DNA of 64,000 nt from Cetobacterium sp. 8H (GCF_014250675.1 NZ_JACHTG010000003.1:372001-436000); one strand, 5' to 3'; positions 23,965-33,486 are shown, counted from the stretch's first letter. Notes: generated by a model not told the origin, from the sequence alone. Made by a program: numbers and translations.

Positions 23965-25765
23965 TTTCCTCAAGTCCTAATCTTATAAGTGTTTCTTCTG
24001 TTGGAAAAGCATTTACCCAACCACGAGCAGCATAGTACTCTGGAAGCATAATGTTTAAGTGGTTTTTTTGTCCTTGAGAAGGTCCATCAACAATTGAATC
24101 TTCAGTTAAACGTTTTGGAAGGCTATCATCTTCTGCCTTCATTCCGGCCTTTTTATTAAATATTCTTTCTAAATTATAGATACGTTCTCCAGCTTCTAAA
24201 AGAGAGTCAACAGTATGAGTTGTTCCAGTTCCAGCATTTAAAAAATTAGCATAGTCATCTGCCCCAAGCGCAAAAGAAGTGAATAAACACATTCCCATTG
24301 AATCAATAACAGCAGTTAAGTCTTGGAAAATTTTTGTCCAAGTCGCTTTATCTTCAGTTTTAGTTCGATCTAAAAGCTCTGGGTGAGCAAGAATTTCAGG
24401 AGATATCATATATCCTCTAACATGGCATCCACCACGATTACTTGTAGCATAGTTTAAGCCAATACCTTGAATTCCTCTTGCATCATATGCAGGAAGCTCT
24501 TGCTTTTTAACAGACATTGAAAATTCAGGATGGCCATAAGCATCGCACAACCTTTGAGAACCTTTAGCCATTAGTGCTCCAAGTTTTCCTTGTGACAGTC
24601 CTATTCTCTTAGTCCACTCAACAACAGCTTCTTTACTACCAAATGTTAAAGGGACACCATCACACTCTTCTTCAGAGATATATCCTTTTTGATATAGTTC
24701 CATAGCAGATGCAATAGTACAAGGGACAGAGATTGAGTCTATTCCAAGTTCATTACACCAAAAGTTCGCTTCATTGATTGTAGGAATATCGTGAACTCCA
24801 CAGTTTCCACCATAAGCCCAAAGAGTTTCATACTCTGGTCCACCAATATTCTTTCCTTCTCTTTCAACAACTCTACCACAACCGATAGGACATCTGTGAC
24901 AATGGTATGTTCCTTTTAAATATTTTTCAGCTAAAGTTTCTCCACTTATAATCTCAGCATTTTCGTCATAAGATCCTTGCCAGTTATCTGTAGGAAAGCT
25001 TCCAGTTTCATTTATTATATTAACAAGTACTGCAGTTCCATATGTAGGCAGACCTGTTCCAGTAACTCCATCCTCTTTAATTTTTTTCATAGCAATCAGC
25101 ATCTCTTTTCTCATAGCTTCAGAATCAGTAACAGGAATATTATTTCTTGAAGCCTGTACCACAATCGCTTTTAAATTTTTCGATCCCATAACAGCCCCAA
25201 CACCAGAACGTCCTGCAGCACGATCAGCATCGTTCATAATAGCAGCCATAAGAGATTTGTTTTCTCCACCGGGACCAATATTTAAAACAGATGATTTTTC
25301 ATATTCTGCCTTTAAAATTTCTTCGGTTTCACTACTAGTTTTACCCCATAGAGCCTCGGCGGGTTTTAACTCAACTTTTTCATCACAAATTGAAAGATAA
25401 ACAGGCGATTGAGCCTTACCTTCAAATATAATACCATCAAATCCAGCATATTTTAGTTTTGCTCCCCATTCTCCACCTGAGTTTGAACAAGCAATCATAC
25501 CGGTAAGAGGCGATTTAGTAACAACAACATATCTTCCACCTGTCGGAACAGCGGCTCCAGTAAGAGCACCAGTCATAATAATAAGTTTATTATCATCCGA
25601 AAGAGGATCAATTGTAGGATTAATTTCATCCATAAGAATTTTAGTTCCAAGTCCACGGGCACCAATAAATTTTTTAGCTAAATCTAAATTTAAAGATTCA
25701 CTTGTAATTTGACTGTTAGTTAAATTGATTCTTAATAATTTTCCATTGTATGAAGTTGTTTCCAT
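23951..25765 (-). CDS. aor: Tungsten aldehyde:ferredoxin oxidoreductase, cytosolic type
   Basis: This 604-residue protein has the length and layout of archaeal AOR. It oxidises aldehydes to acids (or reduces acids), passing electrons to ferredoxin, with tungsten-bispterin and a 4Fe-4S cluster. The N-terminal domain has YNGKLLRINLTNSQIT and FIGARGLGTKIL, with GRSGVGAVMGSKNLKAI near the pterin. The cluster ligands are CHRCPIGC (Cys about 287, 290, 294) and a late Cys about 491 in SMGMCLF. No export signal is present. It leads a three-gene operon with MoaD- and ThiF-like genes and is divergent from the AbrB-like gene. Confidence 0.93.
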   Translation of the reverse strand: METTSYNGKLLRINLTNSQITSESLNLDLAKKFIGARGLGTKILMDEINPTIDPLSDDNKLIIMTGALTGAAVPTGGRYVVVTKSPLTGMIACSNSGGEWGAKLKYAGFDGIIFEGKAQSPVYLSICDEKVELKPAEALWGKTSSETEEILKAEYEKSSVLNIGPGGENKSLMAAIMNDADRAAGRSGVGAVMGSKNLKAIVVQASRNNIPVTDSEAMRKEMLIAMKKIKEDGVTGTGLPTYGTAVLVNIINETGSFPTDNWQGSYDENAEIISGETLAEKYLKGTYHCHRCPIGCGRVVEREGKNIGGPEYETLWAYGGNCGVHDIPTINEANFWCNELGIDSISVPCTIASAMELYQKGYISEEECDGVPLTFGSKEAVVEWTKRIGLSQGKLGALMAKGSQRLCDAYGHPEFSMSVKKQELPAYDARGIQGIGLNYATSNRGGCHVRGYMISPEILAHPELLDRTKTEDKATWTKIFQDLTAVIDSMGMCLFTSFALGADDYANFLNAGTGTTHTVDSLLEAGERIYNLERIFNKKAGMKAEDDSLPKRLTEDSIVDGPSQGQKNHLNIMLPEYYAARGWVNAFPTEETLIRLGLEENDRS

Positions 25766-25944
25766 TACTACCTCCTAAATTGAAAAAATAATGTTAATTA
25801 TTTTGAGTATACCTTCGGAAGTCCAAATAATCAAGAGTAATTTTAAGAATAAATCTCTATAAAAAATACTAACTATTTTTTTAGGAAATATGTTAGAATT
25901 AAAAAGAGAAAAGTTGTACCAAATATTAAATAAAAGGGGGACAA

Positions 25945-26991
25945 ATGAATTTTTTAATAACATTACTAATTGCATTCATAGGGGGGAAGTTGGGATTAAA
26001 ATTAAAAATTCCAGCAGGAGCAATGATAGGAGCATTGGTATTGGTAGCAATTTTGAATATAACTACAGGAATGGCATATCTTCCTCAAGAATATAAAGTA
26101 TTAACCCAAATTGTAACAGGTGCATTTATAGGTGCGAGAATAAGTAAAAGTGATATTTTAGGGTTAAAAGAGGTTGTAAAACCAGCTATCTTAATAGTTT
26201 CTTGTATGGCAATTATGAATTTTATTTTAGGATATATTCTTTATAGAAATTCTGATATGGATATTACAACAGCTTTATTTTCAACAGCTCCTGGAGGAAT
26301 GATGGATATGACTCTAATAGCGCATGAATTAAAAGCAGACTCTGCAAAAGTTGTAATGTTTCAACTGATAAGATTAATTTCTGTAATTGGATTGATACCT
26401 ATGATTTTAAAAAGTTTAATTAGATTTAAAGAGGGAGAAAATTTTCTTCAAGAAGATAAAGTGATTAAAAATAAAAAAGAAAATAATAAAAAAACCTTAG
26501 AAAATACCTTTTTAACTTTAATGATTGGATTTATTTCTGGTTGGCTTGGGATGATTAGTGGTATTCCAGCAGGCGCATTGAGTTTTTCGATGTTAGGAGT
26601 AGGAGCATTTAATATCATTTTAGATAAAGGGTATATGTCAATCGGATTAAGACATATTATTCAAATGTTGGGGGGAGCTTTGATTGGTTCTAGAATCGAG
26701 ATAAGCGATGTCATAGGAGTAAAAGAAATGATACCTCTGGTAGGGATAGTGGTAGTAGGATTTACCATTATGAACTTATTGATAGGAACAATAGTTTATA
26801 AATCAACTAACTTCAATATAGCGACTTCTTTATTTTCTTCTGCTCCTGGAGGGGTTGCTGACATTTCAATAATAGCTAGTGAAATGGGAGCCGATACACC
26901 TAAAGTGGCAGTTATTCAATTAGTTAGACTGGTTTCAATAGTGAGTTTTTATCCAATACTAATTCAAATAATTACAAAATTTTTTGTATAA
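25945..26991 (+). CDS. AbrB-duplication membrane protein (putative transporter)
   Basis: This 348-residue membrane protein consists of two homologous halves, about residues 1-155 and 180-345. Each has the pattern GxKLKIPAGAMIGAL / GMISGIPAGALSFSM and a late SxAPGGxxDxxxIAxExxAD motif (PGGMMDMTLIAHELKAD and PGGVADISIIASEMGAD). This is the AbrB-duplication family, sometimes labelled ammonia monooxygenase or AbrB regulator by homology alone. It is a membrane protein, not the DNA-binding AbrB. Function unknown, probably transport. GGGGG lies 6 bp upstream of the ATG. Confidence 0.82.
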   Translation: MNFLITLLIAFIGGKLGLKLKIPAGAMIGALVLVAILNITTGMAYLPQEYKVLTQIVTGAFIGARISKSDILGLKEVVKPAILIVSCMAIMNFILGYILYRNSDMDITTALFSTAPGGMMDMTLIAHELKADSAKVVMFQLIRLISVIGLIPMILKSLIRFKEGENFLQEDKVIKNKKENNKKTLENTFLTLMIGFISGWLGMISGIPAGALSFSMLGVGAFNIILDKGYMSIGLRHIIQMLGGALIGSRIEISDVIGVKEMIPLVGIVVVGFTIMNLLIGTIVYKSTNFNIATSLFSSAPGGVADISIIASEMGADTPKVAVIQLVRLVSIVSFYPILIQIITKFFV

Positions 26992-26995
26992 AAAA

Positions 26996-27047
26996 GCCCT
27001 CTTAAAAGATTGTGAACGATTGAATCTTCGTAATCTTTTAAGAGGGT
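26996..27047. terminator. Bidirectional terminator with a long 15-bp stem
   Basis: CCCTCTTAAAAGATT pairs with AATCTTTTAAGAGGG around a 22-nt loop that itself holds ACGA/TCGT. It separates the AbrB-like gene from the convergent HAD gene. Confidence 0.8.
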
Positions 27048-27054
27048 TTATAGA

Positions 27055-27648
27055 TTAAAGCATTTGTTGCAATGAATTCCTTAATTCGTTACATGATGTA
27101 AATAAAATACCTTGAAAACCTATTTTTTGAGCCTCTTCAACATTTTCATAGCTATCATCTATGAAAAGAGTTTCAGTTGGATTTAAGTCATATTTAGAAA
27201 GAAGAGTAGCATACATATGATGATCTGGTTTAAGAGTATTTACTTGATAAGAGATAACCCCACCATTTCCAATTCTTAAAAAGTCATATTTATGATACAT
27301 TTTTTCATAGGCATCTTTATGAAAATTTGATAGATAGTAGATATTGTAACCATATTCTTTTAAGTCTTTTAAAAGTTTTACATTTTCGTAGATAGGTGTA
27401 AGAGTTTCATGCCATTTATCAAGAACAGTTTTGATTTCTGTTTTTAATTCAGGAGCCTTTGTAGAAAAGATATTGTAAGCAATATCATAATCTATAACCC
27501 CTCTGTCAAGTTCTTTCCATTCATCACTTAAAAAAATTAAATGATATAGTCGATTACTTATATTTTTATCAAATCCTAACCCTTTTAAAAAATCTTTTGG
27601 ACGAAATTCTAGTAAAACATTACCAATATCAAATACTATGTTTTTCAT
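27055..27648 (-). CDS. HAD-superfamily hydrolase
   Basis: This 197-residue HAD phosphatase has motif I FDIGNVLLEF (nucleophile Asp near residue 6), a helical cap, motif II YYLSNFHKD (Ser), motif III Lys near TLKPDHHMY and motif IV LFIDDSYENV. It resembles the YihX/epoxide-hydrolase-like group that dephosphorylates sugar phosphates; the substrate is unknown. I start at the ATG at 27648, preceded by AAGGAGG. An upstream extension to 27690 has no ribosome site and reads through this one. Confidence 0.85.
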   Translation of the reverse strand: MKNIVFDIGNVLLEFRPKDFLKGLGFDKNISNRLYHLIFLSDEWKELDRGVIDYDIAYNIFSTKAPELKTEIKTVLDKWHETLTPIYENVKLLKDLKEYGYNIYYLSNFHKDAYEKMYHKYDFLRIGNGGVISYQVNTLKPDHHMYATLLSKYDLNPTETLFIDDSYENVEEAQKIGFQGILFTSCNELRNSLQQML

Positions 27649-27721
27649 AATGCCCTCCTTTAAAAATAATTTAGGTCTTAATATAAACATACCTCATAAA
27701 ATAAAAAACATCAAGAGTAAA

Positions 27722-28432
27722 TTAGGAGAAAATTTTATCTGGTATAAAAAGTTTTTTTATATCTTTTAGATTTCCAAATATAATAACACGATCATTTTCT
27801 TTTAAAATCGTTTCACCAGTTATAGGAATAGAAGTATCATCATTTCTAACAATAGTTAAAAATTGTAAATTATATTTATAACGAACATTAGAATTTTTTA
27901 GAGGAATTTCTAAGAGCTCTTTTGGAATATTAGTAATTGTGATTTCAGCAATAACCTCTGATTTAAAAATTCCTAATACCATAATTGGGTTATGTTGGTT
28001 CTTAAACATAGTTCTTATTCCAATTTTACTAATAAAAAGATCAAAGTTATTTTTGATAAATCCTATTTTCAAAAATGAATACCATATAATAATAATACTT
28101 ACAATAGCTAAAATACCTTTAAAAATAAGGTGTAAACTATTTATATCATTCACTCTCATAAAAAAATTTATAACCATAGAAACGATAGTAACTGAAAAAA
28201 TATATCCAAAAAGAATAGTAATAAATGCCAATCGTTTTCTTTTTCTAGAAGAAGTTATAAGCTCACTTTCACTAGTTGTAAATCCACAAGTTGTTAACAT
28301 GGAAATAACTTGGAAACGAGCGGTCTCTTCAGTTAGACCTGTTAATCGAAATAAGATTGTAAATATTTCACAAATTAGAAGATAAACTAACATAAAAGTA
28401 AAAAAAGCTAAAATAGCAAAGTTTGTGTCCAT
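27722..28432 (-). CDS. Membrane protein with C-terminal TrkA-C (RCK) domain
   Basis: This 236-residue protein has membrane segments at about residues 5-27, 65-90 and 98-120. A TrkA-C ligand-binding domain occupies roughly residues 150-230 (VIAEITI...NVRYKYNLQFLTIVRNDDTSIPITGETILKENDRVIIFG). Between the first two segments, SMLTTCGFTTSESELI looks like the T-x-G-F-T pore loop of Trk/Ktr potassium channels, but only one such loop is present. TrkA-C domains bind nucleotides such as c-di-AMP. It may be a regulated ion channel or transporter subunit. It starts 15 bp after asrC and could be co-transcribed. Confidence 0.65.
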   Translation of the reverse strand: MDTNFAILAFFTFMLVYLLICEIFTILFRLTGLTEETARFQVISMLTTCGFTTSESELITSSRKRKRLAFITILFGYIFSVTIVSMVINFFMRVNDINSLHLIFKGILAIVSIIIIWYSFLKIGFIKNNFDLFISKIGIRTMFKNQHNPIMVLGIFKSEVIAEITITNIPKELLEIPLKNSNVRYKYNLQFLTIVRNDDTSIPITGETILKENDRVIIFGNLKDIKKLFIPDKIFS

Positions 28433-28447
28433 AATACCACCTTCAAA

Positions 28448-29440
28448 CTATTTTCCTAAATCATTTTCAGCTCCAGAGTAAGTAATTCCATTCCAATAAA
28501 TATTATTTCTAACGACAGATAATTCATCAAATTCAACATCTTTAAGTACAAAATTTCTGAATTCTTGAAATCCGGTTCTATCGACAATATATCCAATATG
28601 CTCTTTAGGGAGTGAACGATCTATGTGCTTGTCTACATATTCATAGGTATTTTTAATAATTTTAATAATATTTTCTTCATCCCCCCAAAGAATCCAATCT
28701 TCTCCAAGCCGAGGATTTTTTTTCCCAGTTCTTCCCATGATACTAAGACGATAGTATTTTTTCTCATCTCTTGTCCAAGCTGATGTAGGGCAATTTAATA
28801 CGCACTCACCACAACCTATACATTTAGAGTGTTCTCTTATAACGGTGTAATTTTCAGCTCTCAGAGCTCCTGTAGAAAGACCTTTACATTTCTTTACACA
28901 AGCTCCACATGAAATACACTTTTCTTTTTCATAAATAGGGTAAGTCATTCCAATAATTCCAAAGTCATGCATTCTAGCTTTGATACAATCATTTGGACAT
29001 CCAGTAATCGCAATTTTAAAATGAAAATCACTTGGGAAAACTTCTTTTTCAATTTTTTTAGCAAGAATAGTTGTGTTATATTGAGCTTTAGGACAAACTT
29101 GATTTCCAATACAAGCAGTAATATTTCTAGTTCCTGCTGCAGGATAACCGTTATTTATTCCATTGGGTTGATTTATTTCAAATCCATCAATTAAGGGCTG
29201 TATAGCTTTATTAACTTCATTAATTTTAGTAATATCAATACCTTTTATTTCAAAACCTTGACGAGTTGTTATATGGACTTTACCATTTCCAAATTTAGTG
29301 GCTATTTCAGAAACTTTAACAAGAAGTTCTGCTGAAATTTCACCGCCTGGAATTCTAACTCTAAGAGCTGTTTTTTTTCTATCTTTAGTTATTCTATATG
29401 CATTTTTTGTAAAAGATTTTCTATAAATTTCTAAAGCCAT
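28448..29440 (-). CDS. asrC: Anaerobic sulfite reductase subunit C (siroheme)
   Basis: This 330-residue catalytic subunit has CIGNQVCPKAQYNT and GCPNDC, which form the siroheme/4Fe-4S site. Two ferredoxin motifs are inserted: CISCGACVKKCKG and CIGCGECVLNCPTS. That is the AsrC arrangement, reducing sulfite to sulfide with six electrons. It is the last of asrABC, 11 bp after asrB. Siroheme synthesis genes are not in the window. Confidence 0.93.
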   Translation of the reverse strand: MALEIYRKSFTKNAYRITKDRKKTALRVRIPGGEISAELLVKVSEIATKFGNGKVHITTRQGFEIKGIDITKINEVNKAIQPLIDGFEINQPNGINNGYPAAGTRNITACIGNQVCPKAQYNTTILAKKIEKEVFPSDFHFKIAITGCPNDCIKARMHDFGIIGMTYPIYEKEKCISCGACVKKCKGLSTGALRAENYTVIREHSKCIGCGECVLNCPTSAWTRDEKKYYRLSIMGRTGKKNPRLGEDWILWGDEENIIKIIKNTYEYVDKHIDRSLPKEHIGYIVDRTGFQEFRNFVLKDVEFDELSVVRNNIYWNGITYSGAENDLGK

Positions 29441-29451
29441 TATTTTTCCTC

Positions 29452-30246
29452 CTAATCTAAAAGTTTTTTAGCTTTTGTATAATTAAAAATAGGACCATCT
29501 AAACAAATATATGTCTCATCAATTTTACAGTGCCCACACTTACCAACGGCACAAGACATATTTCTTTCAAAAGAAACCCAAACGTTCTCTTCAGATACTC
29601 CTTGTTTTATAAATTCTAAAGCAGAAAATTTCATCATCATAGGTGGCCCAACAATAATAACTTCTAAATTGTCAAGAGAATGCAAAAGTTTTAAATGAGG
29701 AATATATTCTGTCACAAGACCAACACATTCACCATCTAGTCCACATCCTTTATCTACAGTCAGAATCATAGGTGTATTTTGTCTCCAAGAATCAATTTCT
29801 TTTTTAAAAAGAATAAATTCTTGATCTTTAAATCCAAAAAGAAGTTCTAAGTCATGGTTGGGTGTTTTTATTAAAGTTTTTATAAGAGGTCTCACAGGGG
29901 CAATACCACTTCCTCCAGCTAAAATCACAACTCTTTTACCTTTAAATTTTTCTAACGGAAATGAGTTCCCGTATGGCCCTCTTAAAAATATATAATCTCC
30001 AATCTCTAAATTAAAAACGGCATCTGTAACTTTTCCAACTTTTCTTATTAAAAATTCAATCCAACCTTCTTCATGATTGAAATCAGCAACCGAAATAGGT
30101 GCTTCACCAACTTTTGGAATAGAAACTTGTAAAAATTGTCCAGCTTCGGGCTTTAAATCAGTTTCAACTTTGAATAAAAATTCAATTGGACTTTGAGGGG
30201 TAATAGATAATATTTTATATTTTTTAGGCAGATAGATATTACTCAT
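29452..30246 (-). CDS. asrB: Anaerobic sulfite reductase subunit B (FAD/NAD electron transfer)
   Basis: This 264-residue ferredoxin-reductase-like subunit has the flavin domain (YKILSITPQSPIEFLFKV, GQFLQVSIPKVGEAPISV), the NAD-domain loop VILAGGSGIAPVRPLI and a C-terminal CAVGKCGHCKID...YIC binding a 2Fe-2S cluster. It takes electrons from NAD(P)H and hands them to AsrA/AsrC. I use the ATG at 30246 (MSNIYLPKK), which overlaps asrA by 8 bp; a TTG at 30258 is an alternative. Confidence 0.92.
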   Translation of the reverse strand: MSNIYLPKKYKILSITPQSPIEFLFKVETDLKPEAGQFLQVSIPKVGEAPISVADFNHEEGWIEFLIRKVGKVTDAVFNLEIGDYIFLRGPYGNSFPLEKFKGKRVVILAGGSGIAPVRPLIKTLIKTPNHDLELLFGFKDQEFILFKKEIDSWRQNTPMILTVDKGCGLDGECVGLVTEYIPHLKLLHSLDNLEVIIVGPPMMMKFSALEFIKQGVSEENVWVSFERNMSCAVGKCGHCKIDETYICLDGPIFNYTKAKKLLD

Positions 30247-31246
30247 TATTTTCACCAACCTTTTTTGCTAGTCTATTGATACAGTTGATATAGGAAATAT
30301 ACTCGGGACAAGCATCCTCACATCGGCCACATCCTACACACATATGAACTCCGAATCTTTTTTTGAAATCAGAAATTTTATGCATAACCTTAAATCTCAT
30401 TCTTTCACCTGGTTGTTTTCTAAATTCATGTCCTCCAGCCATAGTAGTAAAATTATCAACATGACAAGAAGCCCATACTCTACGACGTTCACCAGTTTTT
30501 TCATTATCTCTATTAAAAATATCTTGGGTCGTAAAACATGTACAAGTAGGACAAGTAAAATTACAACGTCCACACTTTATACATCGATCATAATCTTTCC
30601 ACATTTCATCGTTGATGATGTCTTCTAAATTAATATTTTCTGGGATAGTAACTTTCTCTATATTCTCTGAAACAAATTCCATTTCAAAATCTTTTGAAAG
30701 GCCTTCGTTAAAATAACTTTCTAACTCTCTGTCTTTAACGTCTGCAAAAATATAGTCGTCTTTAAATGTTATTCCTAAATTATAATTATCAGAGGTATTA
30801 GTTCCAAATGATACACAGAAACAAGAGTCCCAACCCTTACCTGGGCATCCCATAACAACATATTTTATTCTTTTTTTTGCATCTTCATAATACTTATCAG
30901 AAAATTTGTTGTTAAGATATATTTGATCGACTCTATTAACAGCATGTAAATCACAGCTTCGAATAAATACGAGTGCTTTCTTTTTATTTATTTCGGGCTC
31001 TGTAAATCCATTTTCGGTGAAATAAAAAATAGTTTCTCTCATAGGGAGAGTAATTTCTTTAGCAGAATAAAAAGATTTTTCCTTTAGGCTAATTTGTTCA
31101 ATAGAGTTGATTTTGTCATAAGTTATTAAATCTGTATCTGAAAACATACCTTTAAATGGCTTGGAAACAGGTGCATATATATCAAACTCCTTTGAAAGAT
31201 TTGAAAGAATAGAATTGAAATCATCCTTTGAAAATTGTTTTTTCAT
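30239..31246 (-). CDS. asrA: Anaerobic sulfite reductase subunit A (ferredoxin-like)
   Basis: This 335-residue electron-transfer subunit carries two 4Fe-4S sets near the C-terminus: CIKCGRCNFTCPTC (about residues 220-233) and CVGCGRCEDACPEY (about 301-314). The N-terminal part has CDLHAVNRVDQ and GCPGKGWDSCFC, characteristic of AsrA and hydrogenase beta-like proteins. It is the first gene of asrABC, read away from the nar operon. GGAGGCC precedes its ATG. Confidence 0.92.
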   Translation of the reverse strand: MKKQFSKDDFNSILSNLSKEFDIYAPVSKPFKGMFSDTDLITYDKINSIEQISLKEKSFYSAKEITLPMRETIFYFTENGFTEPEINKKKALVFIRSCDLHAVNRVDQIYLNNKFSDKYYEDAKKRIKYVVMGCPGKGWDSCFCVSFGTNTSDNYNLGITFKDDYIFADVKDRELESYFNEGLSKDFEMEFVSENIEKVTIPENINLEDIINDEMWKDYDRCIKCGRCNFTCPTCTCFTTQDIFNRDNEKTGERRRVWASCHVDNFTTMAGGHEFRKQPGERMRFKVMHKISDFKKRFGVHMCVGCGRCEDACPEYISYINCINRLAKKVGENNE

Positions 31247-31273
31247 TTGGCCTCCTTGAACTATAATAGAGTT

Positions 31274-31306
31274 AATTATTATTTAATACGATTTTTAATA
31301 ATAATT
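31274..31306. promoter_or_regulatory. Inverted repeat in the asr/nar divergent intergenic region
   Basis: AATTATTATT (31274-31283) and AATAATAATT (31297-31306) are perfect 10-bp inverted arms 13 bp apart, in the 148-bp space between asrA and narA. It may be a shared operator, but such AT-only repeats arise easily in this genome. Confidence 0.3.
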
Positions 31307-31394
31307 CCTTTTAATTATTTATTATAAAAAAGGAAAAAAAGTTTATAGCTAGAAGAACTAATAGTAAGAAAAATAAAAAAATGAGGTGAAAATT

Positions 31395-33473
31395 ATGAAA
31401 GTAATACAGTCGACTTGTAATTATTGTTCTATTGCTTGTAATATGGATTTTTATATAGAGGATGAAAAAATAAAAAAAATAATTCCAACTGAAAAATATC
31501 CTGTTAATAAAGGATTTAGCTGTATAAAAGGATTAAATTTAGATAAACAACAAACCATAAAAAAATTTCCAAAATATCCACTTTTAAAACAGGAAGATGG
31601 AAGTAGAAAGCAGATTTCATGGGAAGAAGCATACTCTATATTTTCAAAAAAACTAAAAGATATAGTAGATAAACATGGAAAAGAGAATGTGGCATGTATT
31701 AGTACGGGTCAACTGACTTTAGAAGATATGTCTTTGGCAGGGCATGTATTTAGAAATTATATTGGCGGACAATTAGATGGAAATACAAGACTTTGTATGG
31801 CAACTTCAGTAGTTGCTCATAAACAAAGTTTTGGATTTGATTCACCACCATATACTTTAAATGATTTAGAGCTGTCAGATGTAATTATTTTTATAGGTGC
31901 AAATCCTATTGTTGCCCATCCAATACTATGGGATAGAGTTAAAAAAAATAAAGATCCAAATAAAAAAATTATAACAATAGATATAAGAAAATCTGAAACA
32001 GTTAAAAATTCAGACTATTTTTATGAAGTAAAACCTAAAGCAGATCTTGAATTTTTATATATTTTAGCTAAGTACTTGATAGATAAAGATTGGATAGATA
32101 AAAATTATATAGAAAAATATACTGAGAATTTTCAAGAATTTAGCGAACACATAAAAAAATATAATTATGATTCTATTGAAGAAAATACAGGGATATCTTT
32201 TTTACAATTAGAGGAGTTAGCTAAGCTAATCCATGAAGGGAAAAGAGTTTCATTTTGGTGGACAATGGGAGTAAATCAAGGATATCAAGCAGTTAGAACT
32301 GCACAGGCAATAATAAATTTAGCAATTATGACTGGAAATATTGGAAAGCCTGGAACGGGAGCAAACTCGATAACAGGGCAATGTAATGCGATGGGGTCAA
32401 GATTATTTAGTAATACAACAAGTCTTTATGGTGGTGGCGATTACTCAGATGAACTTAAAAGAAAAAAAGTTGGAGAAGCACTAGGTGTTAATCCAGATAT
32501 ATTTCCAAAAACACCGACACTTCCTTATAATGTAATAATAGAAAAAATAGTGTCAGGAGAGATTAAAGCTTTGTGGATACTGTGCACAAATCCTAGACAC
32601 TCTTGGATAAATAACACTCAATTCCAAGAAGCAGTAAAAAAATTAGAATTATTTGTTGTTCAAGATTTATATGATGATACAGATAGTTCATTGTTGGCAG
32701 ATTTATATCTTCCAGTAACATCAGGATTAAAAAAAGATGGAACTATTATAAACACAGAAAGAAGAGTTTCTAGAATCAGACCTGTTCTTAAAAAAGAAGA
32801 GGGTGAAAAAACAGATTTTGAGGTTATATATGAAGTTGGAAAGGCATTAGGAATGGGACCTTTACTAGAAGGATGGGAAACTCCAGAGAAAGTCTTTGAT
32901 AAGATGATGAAAGCGACTGAAGACTCACCGTGTGATATGACAGGAATAGATTATAAAATTTTAGATGAGGGTTATGGTGTTCAGTGGCCTTTTAAAAAAG
33001 GACAAGTTTTAGAAGAAAATGAAAGAAGACTATTTGAAGATAATGAATACTATACGCCAAATAAAAAGGTGAAATTTATATTTGAAGATGTTATGGAAAA
33101 TCCAAAACCTACAAATCAAGAGTATCCATATATTTTAGATACAGGTAGAGGTACAGTAGGGCAGTGGCATACACAGACAAGAACAAGGGAGATAAACTAT
33201 GTTGCGGATGTGGTTTCAGGATTACCATATATTTATATCTCAAAAGATTTAGGAAATGAGAAGGATATAAAAACAGAAGATGAGGTTTTAGTAGAGTCAA
33301 TAAATGGAAGAGTAAGTAAGTTTAAAGTTTTATTAACTGAAGATTTATCTAAAAATGTAATATTTTGTCCATTACATTACGTAGAAGCTAATAATTTAAC
33401 TTTATCTATTTATGATACTTATTCAAAGGAACCATCATATAAATATACTCCTGTGAAAATAATAAAAGCGTAA
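31395..33473 (+). CDS. narA: Nitrate reductase catalytic subunit, clostridial NarA / NasA-like molybdopterin enzyme
   Basis: This 692-residue bis-MGD oxidoreductase has an N-terminal 4Fe-4S site CNYCSIACNMDF...KGFSCIKG. The segment NTRLCMATSVVAHKQSFG (Cys about 134) matches the metal-ligand Cys region of assimilatory NasA/NarB nitrate reductases rather than the Sec/Cys of formate dehydrogenase. Other motifs are FIGANPIVAHPILW, TGNIGKPGTGANSITGQCNA and the C-terminal DTGRGTVGQWHTQTRTR. No Tat signal, so cytoplasmic. Start chosen at the ATG at 31395, 7 nt after GAGGTG; the GTG at 31386 lies within that ribosome site. The order narA-ferredoxin-reductase matches narABC of Clostridium perfringens. 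Confidence 0.85.
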   Translation: MKVIQSTCNYCSIACNMDFYIEDEKIKKIIPTEKYPVNKGFSCIKGLNLDKQQTIKKFPKYPLLKQEDGSRKQISWEEAYSIFSKKLKDIVDKHGKENVACISTGQLTLEDMSLAGHVFRNYIGGQLDGNTRLCMATSVVAHKQSFGFDSPPYTLNDLELSDVIIFIGANPIVAHPILWDRVKKNKDPNKKIITIDIRKSETVKNSDYFYEVKPKADLEFLYILAKYLIDKDWIDKNYIEKYTENFQEFSEHIKKYNYDSIEENTGISFLQLEELAKLIHEGKRVSFWWTMGVNQGYQAVRTAQAIINLAIMTGNIGKPGTGANSITGQCNAMGSRLFSNTTSLYGGGDYSDELKRKKVGEALGVNPDIFPKTPTLPYNVIIEKIVSGEIKALWILCTNPRHSWINNTQFQEAVKKLELFVVQDLYDDTDSSLLADLYLPVTSGLKKDGTIINTERRVSRIRPVLKKEEGEKTDFEVIYEVGKALGMGPLLEGWETPEKVFDKMMKATEDSPCDMTGIDYKILDEGYGVQWPFKKGQVLEENERRLFEDNEYYTPNKKVKFIFEDVMENPKPTNQEYPYILDTGRGTVGQWHTQTRTREINYVADVVSGLPYIYISKDLGNEKDIKTEDEVLVESINGRVSKFKVLLTEDLSKNVIFCPLHYVEANNLTLSIYDTYSKEPSYKYTPVKIIKA

Positions 33474-33486
33474 AGAGGTGAAAAGA

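Noticed and set aside
25945-26991. AbrB-like gene as a DNA-binding regulator
   Set aside because: The protein is entirely membrane-spanning with a duplicated transporter-like domain and has no DNA-binding motif.
31395-33473. NarA as a formate dehydrogenase
   Set aside because: The metal-ligand region (RLCMATSVVAHKQSFG) matches NasA/NarB nitrate reductases, and the operon order matches clostridial narABC; no selenocysteine TGA in frame.
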